A stretch of 64,000 bases of DNA from Chloroflexota bacterium (GCA_030607875.1 JAUWJD010000001.1:62001-126000); one strand, 5' to 3'. Counted from the stretch's first letter, positions 8,810 through 17,128 are shown. Numbers and translations are program-made. Notes: generated from the letters alone by a model not told the origin.

Positions 8810-10000
8810 ATGTCCGACCACGCAGTTGCATCTGCATACGACTACAATAGCATCTCGAAAAAAGTGCAGGACTATTGTGTCGAGAAAGAGGTTCCTGTCC
8901 CTCGCTGGCGCGGCGCACAGGAACAGGAGCGTTTTGCCTTTCGTGCCAACGTGCTGCGGGGCATCAGGGAACTGGGCATACCTGTAGATGAACGGCACTT
9001 GCAGGATGTGGCAGACGAGGTAGCCAAACGGATTGTTGGCCTGGGCGTGCTCCATCCCTTTTTGGAAGAGGAAGAACTCGAGGAGATCATCGTCCGCAAT
9101 GGATATGTGACCGTGATACGCGAAGGAAACCCTGAACCCATAGGGTTTTTGGCTTCTGATGAGTACTTCTATCGTTTGTCGCGGCGCATTGCGGACATGG
9201 AGGGGAAGGGCCTGGGCGCTGCGGAGCCGATGATCAAAGTGGGACTGCCCGATGGCTCTCGCTTCGCGGCCACGATTCCCCCACTGAGCCGTGAAGGCAC
9301 GGCTATCAACGTCAGGCGATTCGCGAAGAAAAAGTTACGCCTGGAGGATCTGGTCAATCGAGGGAGCGCAGACGAAGAGACTATTGACTTTTTGGCCAAG
9401 GTTGCCAACTCGATGAAAGTCAGCATAGTGTTCGCCGGCCGACCCGGTGCGGGTAAGACGACCTGGCTCAACGCCTTCTCACAGCACTTGCCAAGACGCG
9501 CACAGGTTTCCGTAATAGAGACTTTCGAAGAGCTACAGCCGCAAATCGAGCATTACCACCACCTGGTGGTCGAAGAGGAAACAGAGCAGATGAGCGAGGC
9601 CATCAACACGGCCATCCTGCGCATGCGTCCCGACGTGTTGATGATCGGCGAGGTGGTATCTCGAGAAGCTGTGCAATACATCCTTGCTCTGAACCTGGGC
9701 ATTGTCAGTCACACCACAACACACTCACAGAGCGCACGTATGGCTCTGGCTCGGCTGGAGAACTTGGCACGCCGAGATATTCCGGTAGCAGAGATCCGGC
9801 CTGTGATCGGCTATGGACTAGGTTTGATCATCCACCTGGCCATGGACTATAACCCGGAGAAGCAAGCTTACACACGCTACATGAAAGAAATCTTGGCTGT
9901 TGACGGTATCGAGAATGGGTACTACACACTGACCGAACTGAAGAAATGGACCGGGCGCGGTTGGACTCCGCTACGCGAGGGGATGGAGCGATGGCCATAG
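8810..10000 (+). CDS. cpaF: CpaF/TadA-type pilus assembly ATPase
   Basis: 396 residues, a secretion ATPase of the VirB11/GspE type that powers pilin polymerisation. The N-terminal domain ends near residue 150; the P-loop GRPGAGKTTW sits at about 209-218. An Asp-box-like glutamate region (SVIETFEELQP), the Walker B region DVLMIGEVV (about 275-283) and a His-box-like SHTTTHSQSARMAL follow. GGAG lies just upstream of the ATG. It sits 14 bp after cpaB and overlaps tadB by 10 bp, so translation is probably coupled. Confidence 0.93.
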   Translation: MSDHAVASAYDYNSISKKVQDYCVEKEVPVPRWRGAQEQERFAFRANVLRGIRELGIPVDERHLQDVADEVAKRIVGLGVLHPFLEEEELEEIIVRNGYVTVIREGNPEPIGFLASDEYFYRLSRRIADMEGKGLGAAEPMIKVGLPDGSRFAATIPPLSREGTAINVRRFAKKKLRLEDLVNRGSADEETIDFLAKVANSMKVSIVFAGRPGAGKTTWLNAFSQHLPRRAQVSVIETFEELQPQIEHYHHLVVEEETEQMSEAINTAILRMRPDVLMIGEVVSREAVQYILALNLGIVSHTTTHSQSARMALARLENLARRDIPVAEIRPVIGYGLGLIIHLAMDYNPEKQAYTRYMKEILAVDGIENGYYTLTELKKWTGRGWTPLREGMERWP

Positions 10001-10824
10001 GGTCTGATCTGCTGAACAAGCTGCTTATCGGGTCGCTTCTGCTGACCATTGGCGTGTTGGTGCTGGATGAATTGAGACAATACCTGGCACCCGCCCTGCA
10101 GCGCTATCGTGCCCGCCTCATGCCAGGCCCTGTAACGTGGAAGACCTTTCTGCCATTCATCGCTGCGGTGATCTTTGCACTGCTGATGTGGGGCGCGGTT
10201 TTGATCCAAGTTTGCTTGCTTGTCCTTGGTGTTGTAATGACCATTTACTCTATACGGCGCACCCAGAGGCAACAGGAATTGCTGGCATCCAGACAGGTTC
10301 TGCAACTCATCCTGGCTTTTCGCAGCATGTACCAATTACAGCCTTCCGTCTTCTCAACGTTGGACCGGGTGAAGGACAAGGTGGGTGAACCCCTGAGGGG
10401 GCTGGTGGACGTCATGATACAAAGCTTCTACCTGACCTCATCACCAGAGCGCGCCTTCGCCGAACTGCGAGAGCGAACGGACAACGTGTATCTGAATCAG
10501 TTTGTGTATATCTTGGAGATGAGTGAGGGCGCGACTCCCGATGCTGTAGTGAGAGCCCTGGACAATCTGGTGGATCGCCTGCGCACCCACGACGAATTGC
10601 GCCGGGAAAGCGAGTCGAGCTTGACATCGATCACCGGCCAGACTTCAGTCCTGCAGCGCATAGCTGCGGCAATTATCTTGGCCGTGCCTGTTGTGCCTGC
10701 GCTGCGTGCACCCTATCATTCCACAGTTGGGCAGATCGCCTTTGTCGTCTTTCTAAGCATCATTTTGGCAGGTTCCTATTACATTGACCGTGAAATCGGC
10801 AAGCTGATGGAGCGCATCTCATGA
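9991..10824 (+). CDS. tadB: TadB-like inner-membrane platform protein (GspF domain)
   Basis: 277 residues from the ATG at 9991, which lies inside the end of cpaF and follows GAGGGGATGGAG. Membrane segments are seen at the N-terminus (LLIGSLLLTIGVLVL), around residues 50-80 (FLPFIAAVIFALLMWGAVLI and onward) and at the C-terminus. The cytoplasmic stretch between has the GspF/TadB pattern (AFAELRERTDN, NQFVYILEMSEGATPDAVV). TadB and TadC form the integral-membrane platform that the CpaF ATPase acts on. The stop overlaps the tadC start as ATGA. Confidence 0.87.
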   Translation: MAIGSDLLNKLLIGSLLLTIGVLVLDELRQYLAPALQRYRARLMPGPVTWKTFLPFIAAVIFALLMWGAVLIQVCLLVLGVVMTIYSIRRTQRQQELLASRQVLQLILAFRSMYQLQPSVFSTLDRVKDKVGEPLRGLVDVMIQSFYLTSSPERAFAELRERTDNVYLNQFVYILEMSEGATPDAVVRALDNLVDRLRTHDELRRESESSLTSITGQTSVLQRIAAAIILAVPVVPALRAPYHSTVGQIAFVVFLSIILAGSYYIDREIGKLMERIS

Positions 10825-11462
10825 CTACTGTGCTTCTGGCACTGCTCGGTCTAACAATCCTGCTGCTGGTGGCCAGCAGTGAGCTTGAGTACACACTGCG
10901 GCGAATATGGGCCTTCCAGCACAAGCATTTCCGACGCCAAGCGGGAAAAGGCCGGGCCGAGTTGCTGTCCAGGCTGGGGCGTACTGAGCAGTATCAGGTT
11001 GACTTGAGAGAGATCAGGGATTTCGTCATTAGCTTACACCTCGGCACCTCGATGGAGGAGACACTCAGCGGCGCGCTGTCCCAGGCCGCAGAGCAATTGA
11101 AAAATAGGGGCGTTTTCGGTGAGCGTTTGTACAAGCACGTGCAAACGCGGCTGTCCATTGCGCCGGAGCAGGTGATCGAAGGGCTGGTCGAAGATTTTCG
11201 CTCCGAACAGTTGAGGGACTTGGTGCAGCGTCTGGAAATGGCTAGAGATGGTGGGATCTCTTATGACCGAGCGCTTTCATTGACTGTGGAGCAGATTCAA
11301 GATGAGATCCGTGGGGATATCAGGCGGGATATCCAGCAGCTGCCCATCCAACTGACCCTGCCGATGATTGTAGCCGTGTTTCTCCCAGCCATCATGATCG
11401 GCTTGTTCCCAATAGTCATAACGTTTCTGTCCCAAATCTCGCTGCGCTTTACAGGTGGGTGA
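10821..11462 (+). CDS. tadC: TadC-like inner-membrane platform protein (short)
   Basis: 213 residues, shorter than usual TadC proteins of about 300. An N-terminal membrane segment (VLLALLGLTILLLVAS) is followed by a GspF-like cytoplasmic region (ISLHLGTSMEETLSGALSQA, LVQRLEMARDGGISYDRAL) and a C-terminal membrane hairpin (IVAVFLPAIMIGLFPIVITF). It partners TadB in the assembly platform. Its start overlaps tadB by 4 bp (ATGA), so the two are translationally coupled. Confidence 0.85.
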   Translation: MTTVLLALLGLTILLLVASSELEYTLRRIWAFQHKHFRRQAGKGRAELLSRLGRTEQYQVDLREIRDFVISLHLGTSMEETLSGALSQAAEQLKNRGVFGERLYKHVQTRLSIAPEQVIEGLVEDFRSEQLRDLVQRLEMARDGGISYDRALSLTVEQIQDEIRGDIRRDIQQLPIQLTLPMIVAVFLPAIMIGLFPIVITFLSQISLRFTGG

Positions 11463-11584
11463 CAGGGCACACTTTTTCGCGCTAACGAGTTGCGTTTCTC
11501 GTCCAATTCCGGCAGGCAAAAGGAGGTTCTATGAAGCAGGCTTTTCAGGCGAGGATATTGGAGCGAAAGGAGGTGAATTCAGGA

Positions 11585-11779
11585 ATGCGTGAACTCAGAA
11601 GGTTCTTGTCCGATGAAAGCGGGCCCGAGCTGGTGGAATGGGCTATCGTGACGGTGATTCTGGTGCTCGCCACTGTTCTGATTCTAGGAGCCATTGGAGC
11701 CCAGCTCAGTGCCATGTATCAGAGAATTCTGGACCTGTTGAGGGGCATTGGGACCGAACCGGTTCAGCCCCAGGGATAG
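11585..11779 (+). CDS. flp: Flp-family pilin 1
   Basis: 64 residues from the ATG at 11585. A short charged leader (MRELRRFLSDESG) is followed by PELVEWAIVTVILVLATV and a hydrophobic helix. The glycine before PELVEW is the expected prepilin-peptidase cut site, with Glu at +5. Two start options exist: ATG 11531 after AGGAGG with 4-nt spacing gives a 31-residue leader; ATG 11585 after a second AGGAGGTGA with 11-nt spacing gives a 13-residue leader matching pilin 2. I prefer 11585. The Pro at +1 and Trp at +6 differ from classical Flp (small residue at +1, Tyr at +6). Confidence 0.82.
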   Translation: MRELRRFLSDESGPELVEWAIVTVILVLATVLILGAIGAQLSAMYQRILDLLRGIGTEPVQPQG

Positions 11780-11859
11780 CAGTTCGTACGCCGCCTGTCT
11801 CGCCATCCAACTTTTGCTCGATCACAGACTGTGTAGAGCAATTCGTGCCACAAGCAACT

Positions 11860-11884
11860 GGGGGATGCAGAGTCTGCATCCCCC
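11860..11884 (+). other. Strong hairpin between the two pilin genes
   Basis: GGGGGATGCA (11860-11869), a 5-nt loop, then TGCATCCCCC (11875-11884) form a perfect 10-bp GC-rich stem. No T-run follows, so it looks less like a full terminator than a partial attenuator or an mRNA-stabilising hairpin that raises pilin 1 over downstream genes (inference). Confidence 0.6.
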
Positions 11885-11965
11885 AACGGGCGAAGCACGT
11901 TTGACGTGGGACAGGCGCTTTGGGCTTACTACCGTACGCTGCTGGCAAAGCACAGAAAGCAGATC

Positions 11966-12133
11966 ATGGTCGAAGAAGTGAGAAGATTCCTGCTTGATGA
12001 AAGTGGACCCGAGCTCGTGGAGTGGGCAATGGTAACCATGGTGCTCTTGTTGGCCACGGGGCTCATCCTCATCCAGATCTACGACGAAGTGATCAGGGTT
12101 ATGGAGCAGCTCCTTCAGCAGTTGATCGGGTAG
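11966..12133 (+). CDS. Flp-family pilin 2
   Basis: 55 residues from the ATG at 11966 (MVEEVRRFLLDESG leader, then PELVEWAMVTMVLLLATGLI). It matches pilin 1 through the leader and first helix turn, so it is a paralogue by duplication. The Shine-Dalgarno site is weak (AGAAAGC). An upstream GTG at 11906 is in frame but would give an atypical leader. Glu at +5 is kept. It is smaller than pilin 1 and ends in the amphipathic helix VIRVMEQLLQQLIG. The two pilins could be major and minor subunits. Confidence 0.78.
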   Translation: MVEEVRRFLLDESGPELVEWAMVTMVLLLATGLILIQIYDEVIRVMEQLLQQLIG

Positions 12134-12182
12134 CCGAGGGGAGCTGGTCATCATTCACCTTTGCGGAACAGCCATTCCAGCG

Positions 12183-12743
12183 ATGTTGTTGCTGCTTAAG
12201 GCTATCGCAACGCTCTGGTTGCTTACCATTGCTTATGTGGATGCACGTACGGCGACCATTTCCAACTGGTTGACCCTCCCAGCAATGGCTCTGCTGGGAG
12301 GATGGCGTGTCGCTCGTGGGGTCTGCTATGTTCTGGGAGTGGCTATTGCCCAGTTCGGCCTATCCACCGATGGATGGGAACCGTGTAGCGTTGCCGACGC
12401 ACACGCTCTGCTGCTCCTGCTTGGGGCCTGGGGATTCTGCTTTGCCCTTTGGGAACTGCACATCCTCGGGGGCGGGGACGCCAAGGCATTGATGGGTATC
12501 CTTGCTTTGTTTCCCAGCGCCGATTTCGTCGTTTTCCTGTCGCTCGCAGTGCTGATCCTAAGCCTGCCGCTGCTGCTGTTCAGACTGCGTGGCAAGAAGT
12601 TGCGTGATTTCCCACAGGCATTGCGCAAGAGATTAAGAGCAGGCAGCCTCTTCCCCACTCAGCGCGAACTGGAGGAAGAGGGCCGGCCATACGCATGGAC
12701 TTTTTGCGTGCCCGGAGTGATCTACTTATGGTTTCTGTGGTGA
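12183..12743 (+). CDS. tadV: Prepilin peptidase, A24 family (TadV/CpaA-like)
   Basis: 186 residues with several membrane helices. The two catalytic Asp motifs of type IV prepilin peptidases are visible: YVDARTATISNWLT near the N-terminus (Asp about 20) and the GGGDAK motif at about residue 100 (consensus GxGD). The enzyme cuts the Flp and TadE-like prepilins in the membrane. It lacks the N-terminal methylase domain of PilD, as expected for TadV/CpaA. The gene overlaps the next one. Confidence 0.9.
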   Translation: MLLLLKAIATLWLLTIAYVDARTATISNWLTLPAMALLGGWRVARGVCYVLGVAIAQFGLSTDGWEPCSVADAHALLLLLGAWGFCFALWELHILGGGDAKALMGILALFPSADFVVFLSLAVLILSLPLLLFRLRGKKLRDFPQALRKRLRAGSLFPTQRELEEEGRPYAWTFCVPGVIYLWFLW

Positions 12744-13237
12744 ACTGGATCAGGGATAAGAAAGGCTCAACAGCCATCCAGTCTTTGTTCGTCATAGCCA
12801 TCTTTGTCGTCATCGTGTACATGGGCGTCCAGGTCTGGAAGGTCGTTTCGATCAAGCAGACCTTGCACGCGGCGACCTATCAGGCGGCCAAGTACATTGC
12901 ATTGAACGGTCTGAACTGGGGAATCAGCGAGAACAAGTGGGAAGAGAAAATCTGGCCATTTGTCGTGGCCGAACTGTTGAATAACCCCTATGTGCCCGCA
13001 GACAGCATCCGCGCAGATTCAAGGGATCCCAATCCAGAAGTCACTGTCTTCAACCTCAATCCAGAGTGCAACATGCAAACCCGCTGCAAAAAGTGCCAGT
13101 TTTCGATCAAGGTGCAGTTTGAGTACGACGTTCTCATACCGCCGAGGTTTGGCCAGGCCAGCGGCACAACTTTGCGGCTCAACTTTATGCCTACAGTACG
13201 CGGCTTTAAGCTGGAATGCTCGACAAGTGGCGGTTAG
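12728..13237 (+). CDS. TadE-like minor pseudopilin 1
   Basis: About 170 residues from the ATG at 12728; CCGGAG is 10 nt upstream. An ATG at 12695 would add 11 residues. A short positively charged leader (NWIRDKKG) is followed by a long hydrophobic helix (SLFVIAIFVVIVYMGVQVW) and a soluble C-terminal domain containing CNMQTRCKKC, which could hold disulfides. This is the TadE/TadF layout; such proteins are processed by the prepilin peptidase and act as minor pilus components. The residue at the usual Glu+5 position is Gln. Confidence 0.75.
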   Translation: MVSVVNWIRDKKGSTAIQSLFVIAIFVVIVYMGVQVWKVVSIKQTLHAATYQAAKYIALNGLNWGISENKWEEKIWPFVVAELLNNPYVPADSIRADSRDPNPEVTVFNLNPECNMQTRCKKCQFSIKVQFEYDVLIPPRFGQASGTTLRLNFMPTVRGFKLECSTSGG

Positions 13238-13836
13238 ATATGGGGCGTGGCGTGGCCAGGCGTTTGCGGGCGCTGCTCAAGGACAAAAGAGGAACCTACG
13301 AGCTCGTACAGTTCGCGCTGCTCGTTCCCATCTTTGTCATCATTCTGTACGGCTCCTTCGAGATGCTGAAGTTGATTTCCATCAGACAATCGCTGGATGC
13401 CGGCACCTACCAGGCAGCGCGTTATCTATCTGTGTATCACCGCTCCTACGTTGATCAAAGTTTCAACCGGCCATCTGTTGATGACAGACAGCGCGCAGAG
13501 CGACTGATCTGGGAATCGCTGCTGGCCAACCCGTTCGTCCCCGAGGATGGCCCGATATACGTCGTGGTCCGCTACTTCAACCGCGACAATCAGGAAATCC
13601 TCTCGCCAATTGACTTTCCTTGTCCAGAGATCCCTCACAACAGGAGCTTGCTGGACGACCCGAACATGTTTTTCACTGTGCGCACGCAGATGACATTACC
13701 CTGGAGGGCATCTGTGCTTGGGCTTTCTCTGGGCAGTGTAACTCTAACCAGCGCGCACAGCAGCTTTGTGGACTGCGGCCCATGGTACCCATGGCCAGGG
13801 CCTACGAACACGCCCGTGCCTACGCCGACACCCTAG
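13216..13836 (+). CDS. TadE-like minor pseudopilin 2
   Basis: 206 residues; the start at 13216 overlaps the preceding gene by 22 bp, and an ATG at 13240 just after the preceding stop is an alternative. The leader ends in KDKRG and is followed by TYELVQFALLVPIFVIILYG, a clear TadE signature. A soluble domain and a short Pro/Thr tail (PGPTNTPVPTPTP) follow. In the E-L-V-x-(F/W) context this protein has Gln where the Flp pilins have Glu. Confidence 0.82.
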   Translation: MLDKWRLDMGRGVARRLRALLKDKRGTYELVQFALLVPIFVIILYGSFEMLKLISIRQSLDAGTYQAARYLSVYHRSYVDQSFNRPSVDDRQRAERLIWESLLANPFVPEDGPIYVVVRYFNRDNQEILSPIDFPCPEIPHNRSLLDDPNMFFTVRTQMTLPWRASVLGLSLGSVTLTSAHSSFVDCGPWYPWPGPTNTPVPTPTP

Positions 13837-13849
13837 GCAGGAGACTGAG

Positions 13850-14353
13850 ATGTTCTCTCGCTTGCGCAGGGACAACAAGGGAGCCAGCGTCATCATCTAT
13901 GTGTTCATCCTGCCGCTTTTCATCCTCCTGGTGTTTGGCAGCCTGGAAATATGGAAGGTGATGTCTGTGCGGTACTCCCTCTCCCAGGGGGGGTACAAGG
14001 CTGCGCGAAAGCTCTCGTCAGAAGGGATGCATTGGCCACTAGGCTCTGCTTCAGCTTGGGAGTCCATTGCCCATGAGCGGGCGGTGGGCACCATCAAAGG
14101 GGAACTGGATAAGAACAAGCTGATTCCCACAGACTACACGTTGCGTGTACAAGTGGCCATAGAACCTGAAGGGCGTGCGAATCCAGCGCAACTGGGCTGG
14201 TTCTTCACCATACGCGCAGAGCTTATGGTGCCTGGCTTGATCACGCTGCCAGTGCTCAACTTTGGCACTGTCACGTTCGTCGAGCGGCAGGTCAGTTACA
14301 TCGAAGGGCTCAGTGGACACTGGCTCCCACCCACACCAGCCGAACCCTATTGA
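13850..14353 (+). CDS. TadE-like minor pseudopilin 3
   Basis: 167 residues from the ATG at 13850, which follows GCAGGAGAC with good spacing. A basic leader (FSRLRRDNKG) precedes a hydrophobic helix (YVFILPLFILLVFGSLEIW) and a soluble domain that is predicted to be extracellular. It resembles the two preceding genes in helix and following region (SLSQGGYKAARKL compared with SLDAGTYQAARYL), so the three arose by duplication. Ile stands at the Glu+5 position. It is the last clear pilus gene; about 120 bp separate it from the propeller gene. Confidence 0.78.
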   Translation: MFSRLRRDNKGASVIIYVFILPLFILLVFGSLEIWKVMSVRYSLSQGGYKAARKLSSEGMHWPLGSASAWESIAHERAVGTIKGELDKNKLIPTDYTLRVQVAIEPEGRANPAQLGWFFTIRAELMVPGLITLPVLNFGTVTFVERQVSYIEGLSGHWLPPTPAEPY

Positions 14354-14472
14354 CCTGCATCACCCCTGTATCCCAGGCATGTAGCACTCTAGCTGCTCTC
14401 CTATAGGTCATGTAGCGCCAATAGCGGGAGCAGTTCTTTTCGCTCCGCGCCGATAGGAGGCGACCGGGACTC

Positions 14473-16761
14473 ATGACTTTACATTGGACAAACCCTCAAT
14501 TGGCAAGTGAAACACCCCCTCACCGTCGCCTGACTATGATTGTGGGCGGGATAGTCACCTTGAGCCTGTTGGCGATGTTGTTTGTGATCGCCACTTGGGC
14601 CTACGCTGGACCAGAGAATGCCACAGCCGCTTTGGACACCGAGGGCCGTTGGGTGAATCACACCAACGTGAATTACATACGCGCTATGGCTGTCGAAGAC
14701 GACCAGTATGTTTGGGTCGCCACAGACGGTGGCGTGGCATGCTGGGATCTGGTTTCAGGCCGCTGTGTCAGGCGTACGACAGCCAATAGCCTGGGTTCCA
14801 ACGACGTGCTGTCTGTGTTGGTAGACGGGCGTGGTCGCAAATGGTTTGGCACCGCTGTTGGGGTCAGCGTACTGAACGACGGGGGCACACCCTTAGACTT
14901 GACGGACGACACGTGGCAGCACTACAGCCGAGCCGATGGCTTGATCGGCGCACGTGTGCAAGCCATTGGCGTTACGCGCGGGTCCGGACATGAAGAATAC
15001 AAGTGGTTGGGCACCGAGCGAGGCATAACTGTGCTCGACGACTCGGACCCAGGTGCGCTGCGCACACGCAGCTTTACGGCTGCCGATGGCATGACCTCGA
15101 ACTCTGTGACCACAATCGCGGTCAGCAACACCCAGGAGGTATGGTGTGGGACACCCAGCGGCGTCACCGTCTTCCTCAATGGCGACCCATGGATAACGCC
15201 TACCCTTACTACCTACACAATCGCCAACGACTTAATACCCTCTAACCGTATCCGGGATATTGTGTGCGAGGGAGGAGAAGTCTGGATAGCCACTGAGGCC
15301 GGGCTAAGTGAACGTACAGCGGACGGAAGCTGGCGCGCCTATCGGCGTGGTGCTGGGCTCCCCTATCCAGAGGTAGTAGCCGTAAGCGTCGATGGCCGGG
15401 ACAATGTTTGGCTAGTGCTCGGGGATGGCCGCCTCGCGGTGGGACAGCGCGGCACAGGTAGCCGATTGGCCTTTTCCCCAGTAGAAGGCTTTGCAGGTGA
15501 GGCAACAACGCTGGCCTACGATGGCTCACACTACACGCTAGCGGGCACCAGAGGACATGGGATCGTGGCGCTGGATGCGACCGGCACGCCCACAGGAACC
15601 TATTTCAGTGCTGAGGGACCCACCTCCAATCAGGTGACCTCGCTTTCCTTCCATAATAACACCCTGCTTTGCGGCACCTGGGGCAACGGGGCAAGCATCT
15701 GGGATGGCACAGACTGGTTGCATTACAGGCATGACGACGGACTGGGATCCGACTATGTGACTGCCGTGGCATTTGATGTCATAGGGCGCAAATGGTTTGG
15801 CTCGTGGCCTGCCGGATGGGCAGACATGGCCGGTGGGTTGAGCGTACTGACAACTGTCACACCAACCTGGGCTACCTTCACGGATACACTGCCGTCGCCA
15901 TACGTGTTCTCTGCGGCCCTCACGGGAACAGACTCGGTCTGGGTTGGAACTGACCGGGGCGCTGTGCGCATTGATCATCTCGATACGCCTCTGGATCCTC
16001 TGGATGACATCACCACTGCCTTCACCGTGAGCGATTGCCTGGGCAGCGACATAGTGTACGCTATCGCCATCTCAAGCACACGAGATGGAGACTCGGTCTG
16101 GTTCGGTACTACGGGTGGATTGAGCCTGCTGCGTGACGACGGCACGCCCTCTTCGAACTACGAGTGCATGACGTACACCATCCCCGACGGCCTGGCCTCA
16201 AATATCATTTACGACCTTGCAGTTGACGAGCCGGGATCCATCTGGGTAGCCACTGCGCGCGGTCTCTGTAGACTGGAGTATGGTGATCCCTTCGACAAGG
16301 CAGATGATCGATGGCAAACTTATATGGCGGGGACGTGGGTCCGTAGCTTGGCACGTGACTGGGAAGGGTGCTGGTGGCTGGCCACCTGGGACGGTGTACA
16401 TCGGCTCTGCGATGGCGGCACACCGTTTACGACGACGGACGACATTTGGGCAACGTACACTGTGTCGGACGGTCTGGCAAGCAACAATGTGTATGCGGTG
16501 GCGATGGATCCGGCCACAGGGCATATGTGGCTTGCTACCGATCATGGCCTCAGCGAATTTGTGCGCACACAGCCAACACCCACGCCCACTGCGACACCAA
16601 CCACTACCGGCACCCCGACGATCATCGCGACACCTACAGCCACGCTGACGGGGACGCCACCCACAGCCACACCAAGTGCGACACCGTCAGCAACGCCGAC
16701 AGTCTACATGGTATATTTGCCTGTCGTGTTGAAGCAAGCCACACTGGCCCACAGTTTTTGA
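14473..16761 (+). CDS. Secreted two-component-regulator-type propeller protein
   Basis: 762 residues. An N-terminal membrane segment (MIVGGIVTLSLLAMLFVIAT, about 21-42) anchors or exports the protein. The body is a series of about a dozen propeller blades of the Reg_prop type, each with a W-(F/V/L)-G/A-T motif followed by G-(V/L)-(S/T) (for example KWFGTAVGVSVL, WVGTDRGAVRI, WLATDHGLSEF). The C-terminus is a Pro/Thr-rich linker, then VYMVYLPVVLK and a short tail. Reg_prop blades normally form the sensor of hybrid histidine kinases, but no kinase or output domain is present here. RBS AGGAGG lies 12 nt before the ATG. Its place after the tad operon suggests a surface role, which is inferred. 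Confidence 0.82.
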   Translation: MTLHWTNPQLASETPPHRRLTMIVGGIVTLSLLAMLFVIATWAYAGPENATAALDTEGRWVNHTNVNYIRAMAVEDDQYVWVATDGGVACWDLVSGRCVRRTTANSLGSNDVLSVLVDGRGRKWFGTAVGVSVLNDGGTPLDLTDDTWQHYSRADGLIGARVQAIGVTRGSGHEEYKWLGTERGITVLDDSDPGALRTRSFTAADGMTSNSVTTIAVSNTQEVWCGTPSGVTVFLNGDPWITPTLTTYTIANDLIPSNRIRDIVCEGGEVWIATEAGLSERTADGSWRAYRRGAGLPYPEVVAVSVDGRDNVWLVLGDGRLAVGQRGTGSRLAFSPVEGFAGEATTLAYDGSHYTLAGTRGHGIVALDATGTPTGTYFSAEGPTSNQVTSLSFHNNTLLCGTWGNGASIWDGTDWLHYRHDDGLGSDYVTAVAFDVIGRKWFGSWPAGWADMAGGLSVLTTVTPTWATFTDTLPSPYVFSAALTGTDSVWVGTDRGAVRIDHLDTPLDPLDDITTAFTVSDCLGSDIVYAIAISSTRDGDSVWFGTTGGLSLLRDDGTPSSNYECMTYTIPDGLASNIIYDLAVDEPGSIWVATARGLCRLEYGDPFDKADDRWQTYMAGTWVRSLARDWEGCWWLATWDGVHRLCDGGTPFTTTDDIWATYTVSDGLASNNVYAVAMDPATGHMWLATDHGLSEFVRTQPTPTPTATPTTTGTPTIIATPTATLTGTPPTATPSATPSATPTVYMVYLPVVLKQATLAHSF

Positions 16762-16786
16762 CAGTTATGCAGTCGTCGACTATAAT
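16758..16786 (+). promoter_or_regulatory. Consensus promoter of the tRNA-Gly gene
   Basis: Perfect -35 TTGACA (16758-16763), 17-bp spacer and perfect -10 TATAAT (16781-16786). The -35 overlaps the stop of the propeller gene. The tRNA begins 12 bp after the -10 box, so the primary transcript has at most a few nucleotides of leader. Confidence 0.85.
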
Positions 16787-16797
16787 TGCTGCATAGT

Positions 16798-16870
16798 GCG
16801 GGTGTAGCTCAGTTGGCAGAGCGTCTGCTTCCCAAGCAGAATGTCGTGGGTTCGAGTCCCATCACCCGCT
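16798..16870 (+). tRNA. tRNA-Gly (anticodon CCC)
   Basis: A complete cloverleaf of 73 nt. Acceptor GCGGGTG/CACCCGC, D-arm GCTC-AGTTGGCA-GAGC, anticodon arm TCTGC-TTCCCAA-GCAGA with CCC at positions 34-36, variable loop ATGTC and T-arm GTGGG-TTCGAGT-CCCAT. The discriminator base is T. The 3' CCA is not encoded. It reads GGG glycine codons. Confidence 0.96.
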
Positions 16871-17128
16871 CTTTTTGCTGCCCCGAAGCTGCAGTCCTGC
16901 CGCTATGGCATCTGTGTCGCAAGCACAGCTATTCTTGCCTCAATCGCTATCCCTTCATGGACTGTGCAACTCCTAATGGCATATGTCGCTATTGGGGCTG
17001 GCTGTCGTACCCCGTCCGTGGTCCGTCCCTCCAACGGCTCTGGAGGTCCCGTGTTCGAAGCACCGCAGGCCCTTTCTCCCCGCACGATTTAACCTCTGAG
17101 GCTGTTGTAGTATAATACCTGCGCCTTA
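16871..17128. other. Intergenic region after tRNA-Gly
   Basis: No gene is recognised. A TATAAT at 17111-17116 could be a -10 box for the exonuclease III gene, with only a weak -35 (TTTAAC, 17088-17093). The stretch 16994-17073 has some tRNA-like pairing but no valid D-arm and is not called. Confidence 0.45.

Noticed and set aside
16994-17073. A possible second tRNA or tRNA remnant after tRNA-Gly (GGGGCTG ... CAGGCCC, T-loop-like TTCGAAG)
   Set aside because: The acceptor pairs in six of seven positions and a T-arm-like hairpin exists, but no D-arm and no regular anticodon arm can be drawn; a covariance-model scan would be needed to call it.
16871-17110. A small gene between tRNA-Gly and exonuclease III
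   Set aside because: Open frames here begin inside the tRNA or overlap each other, and none has a ribosome-binding site or a recognisable protein pattern.
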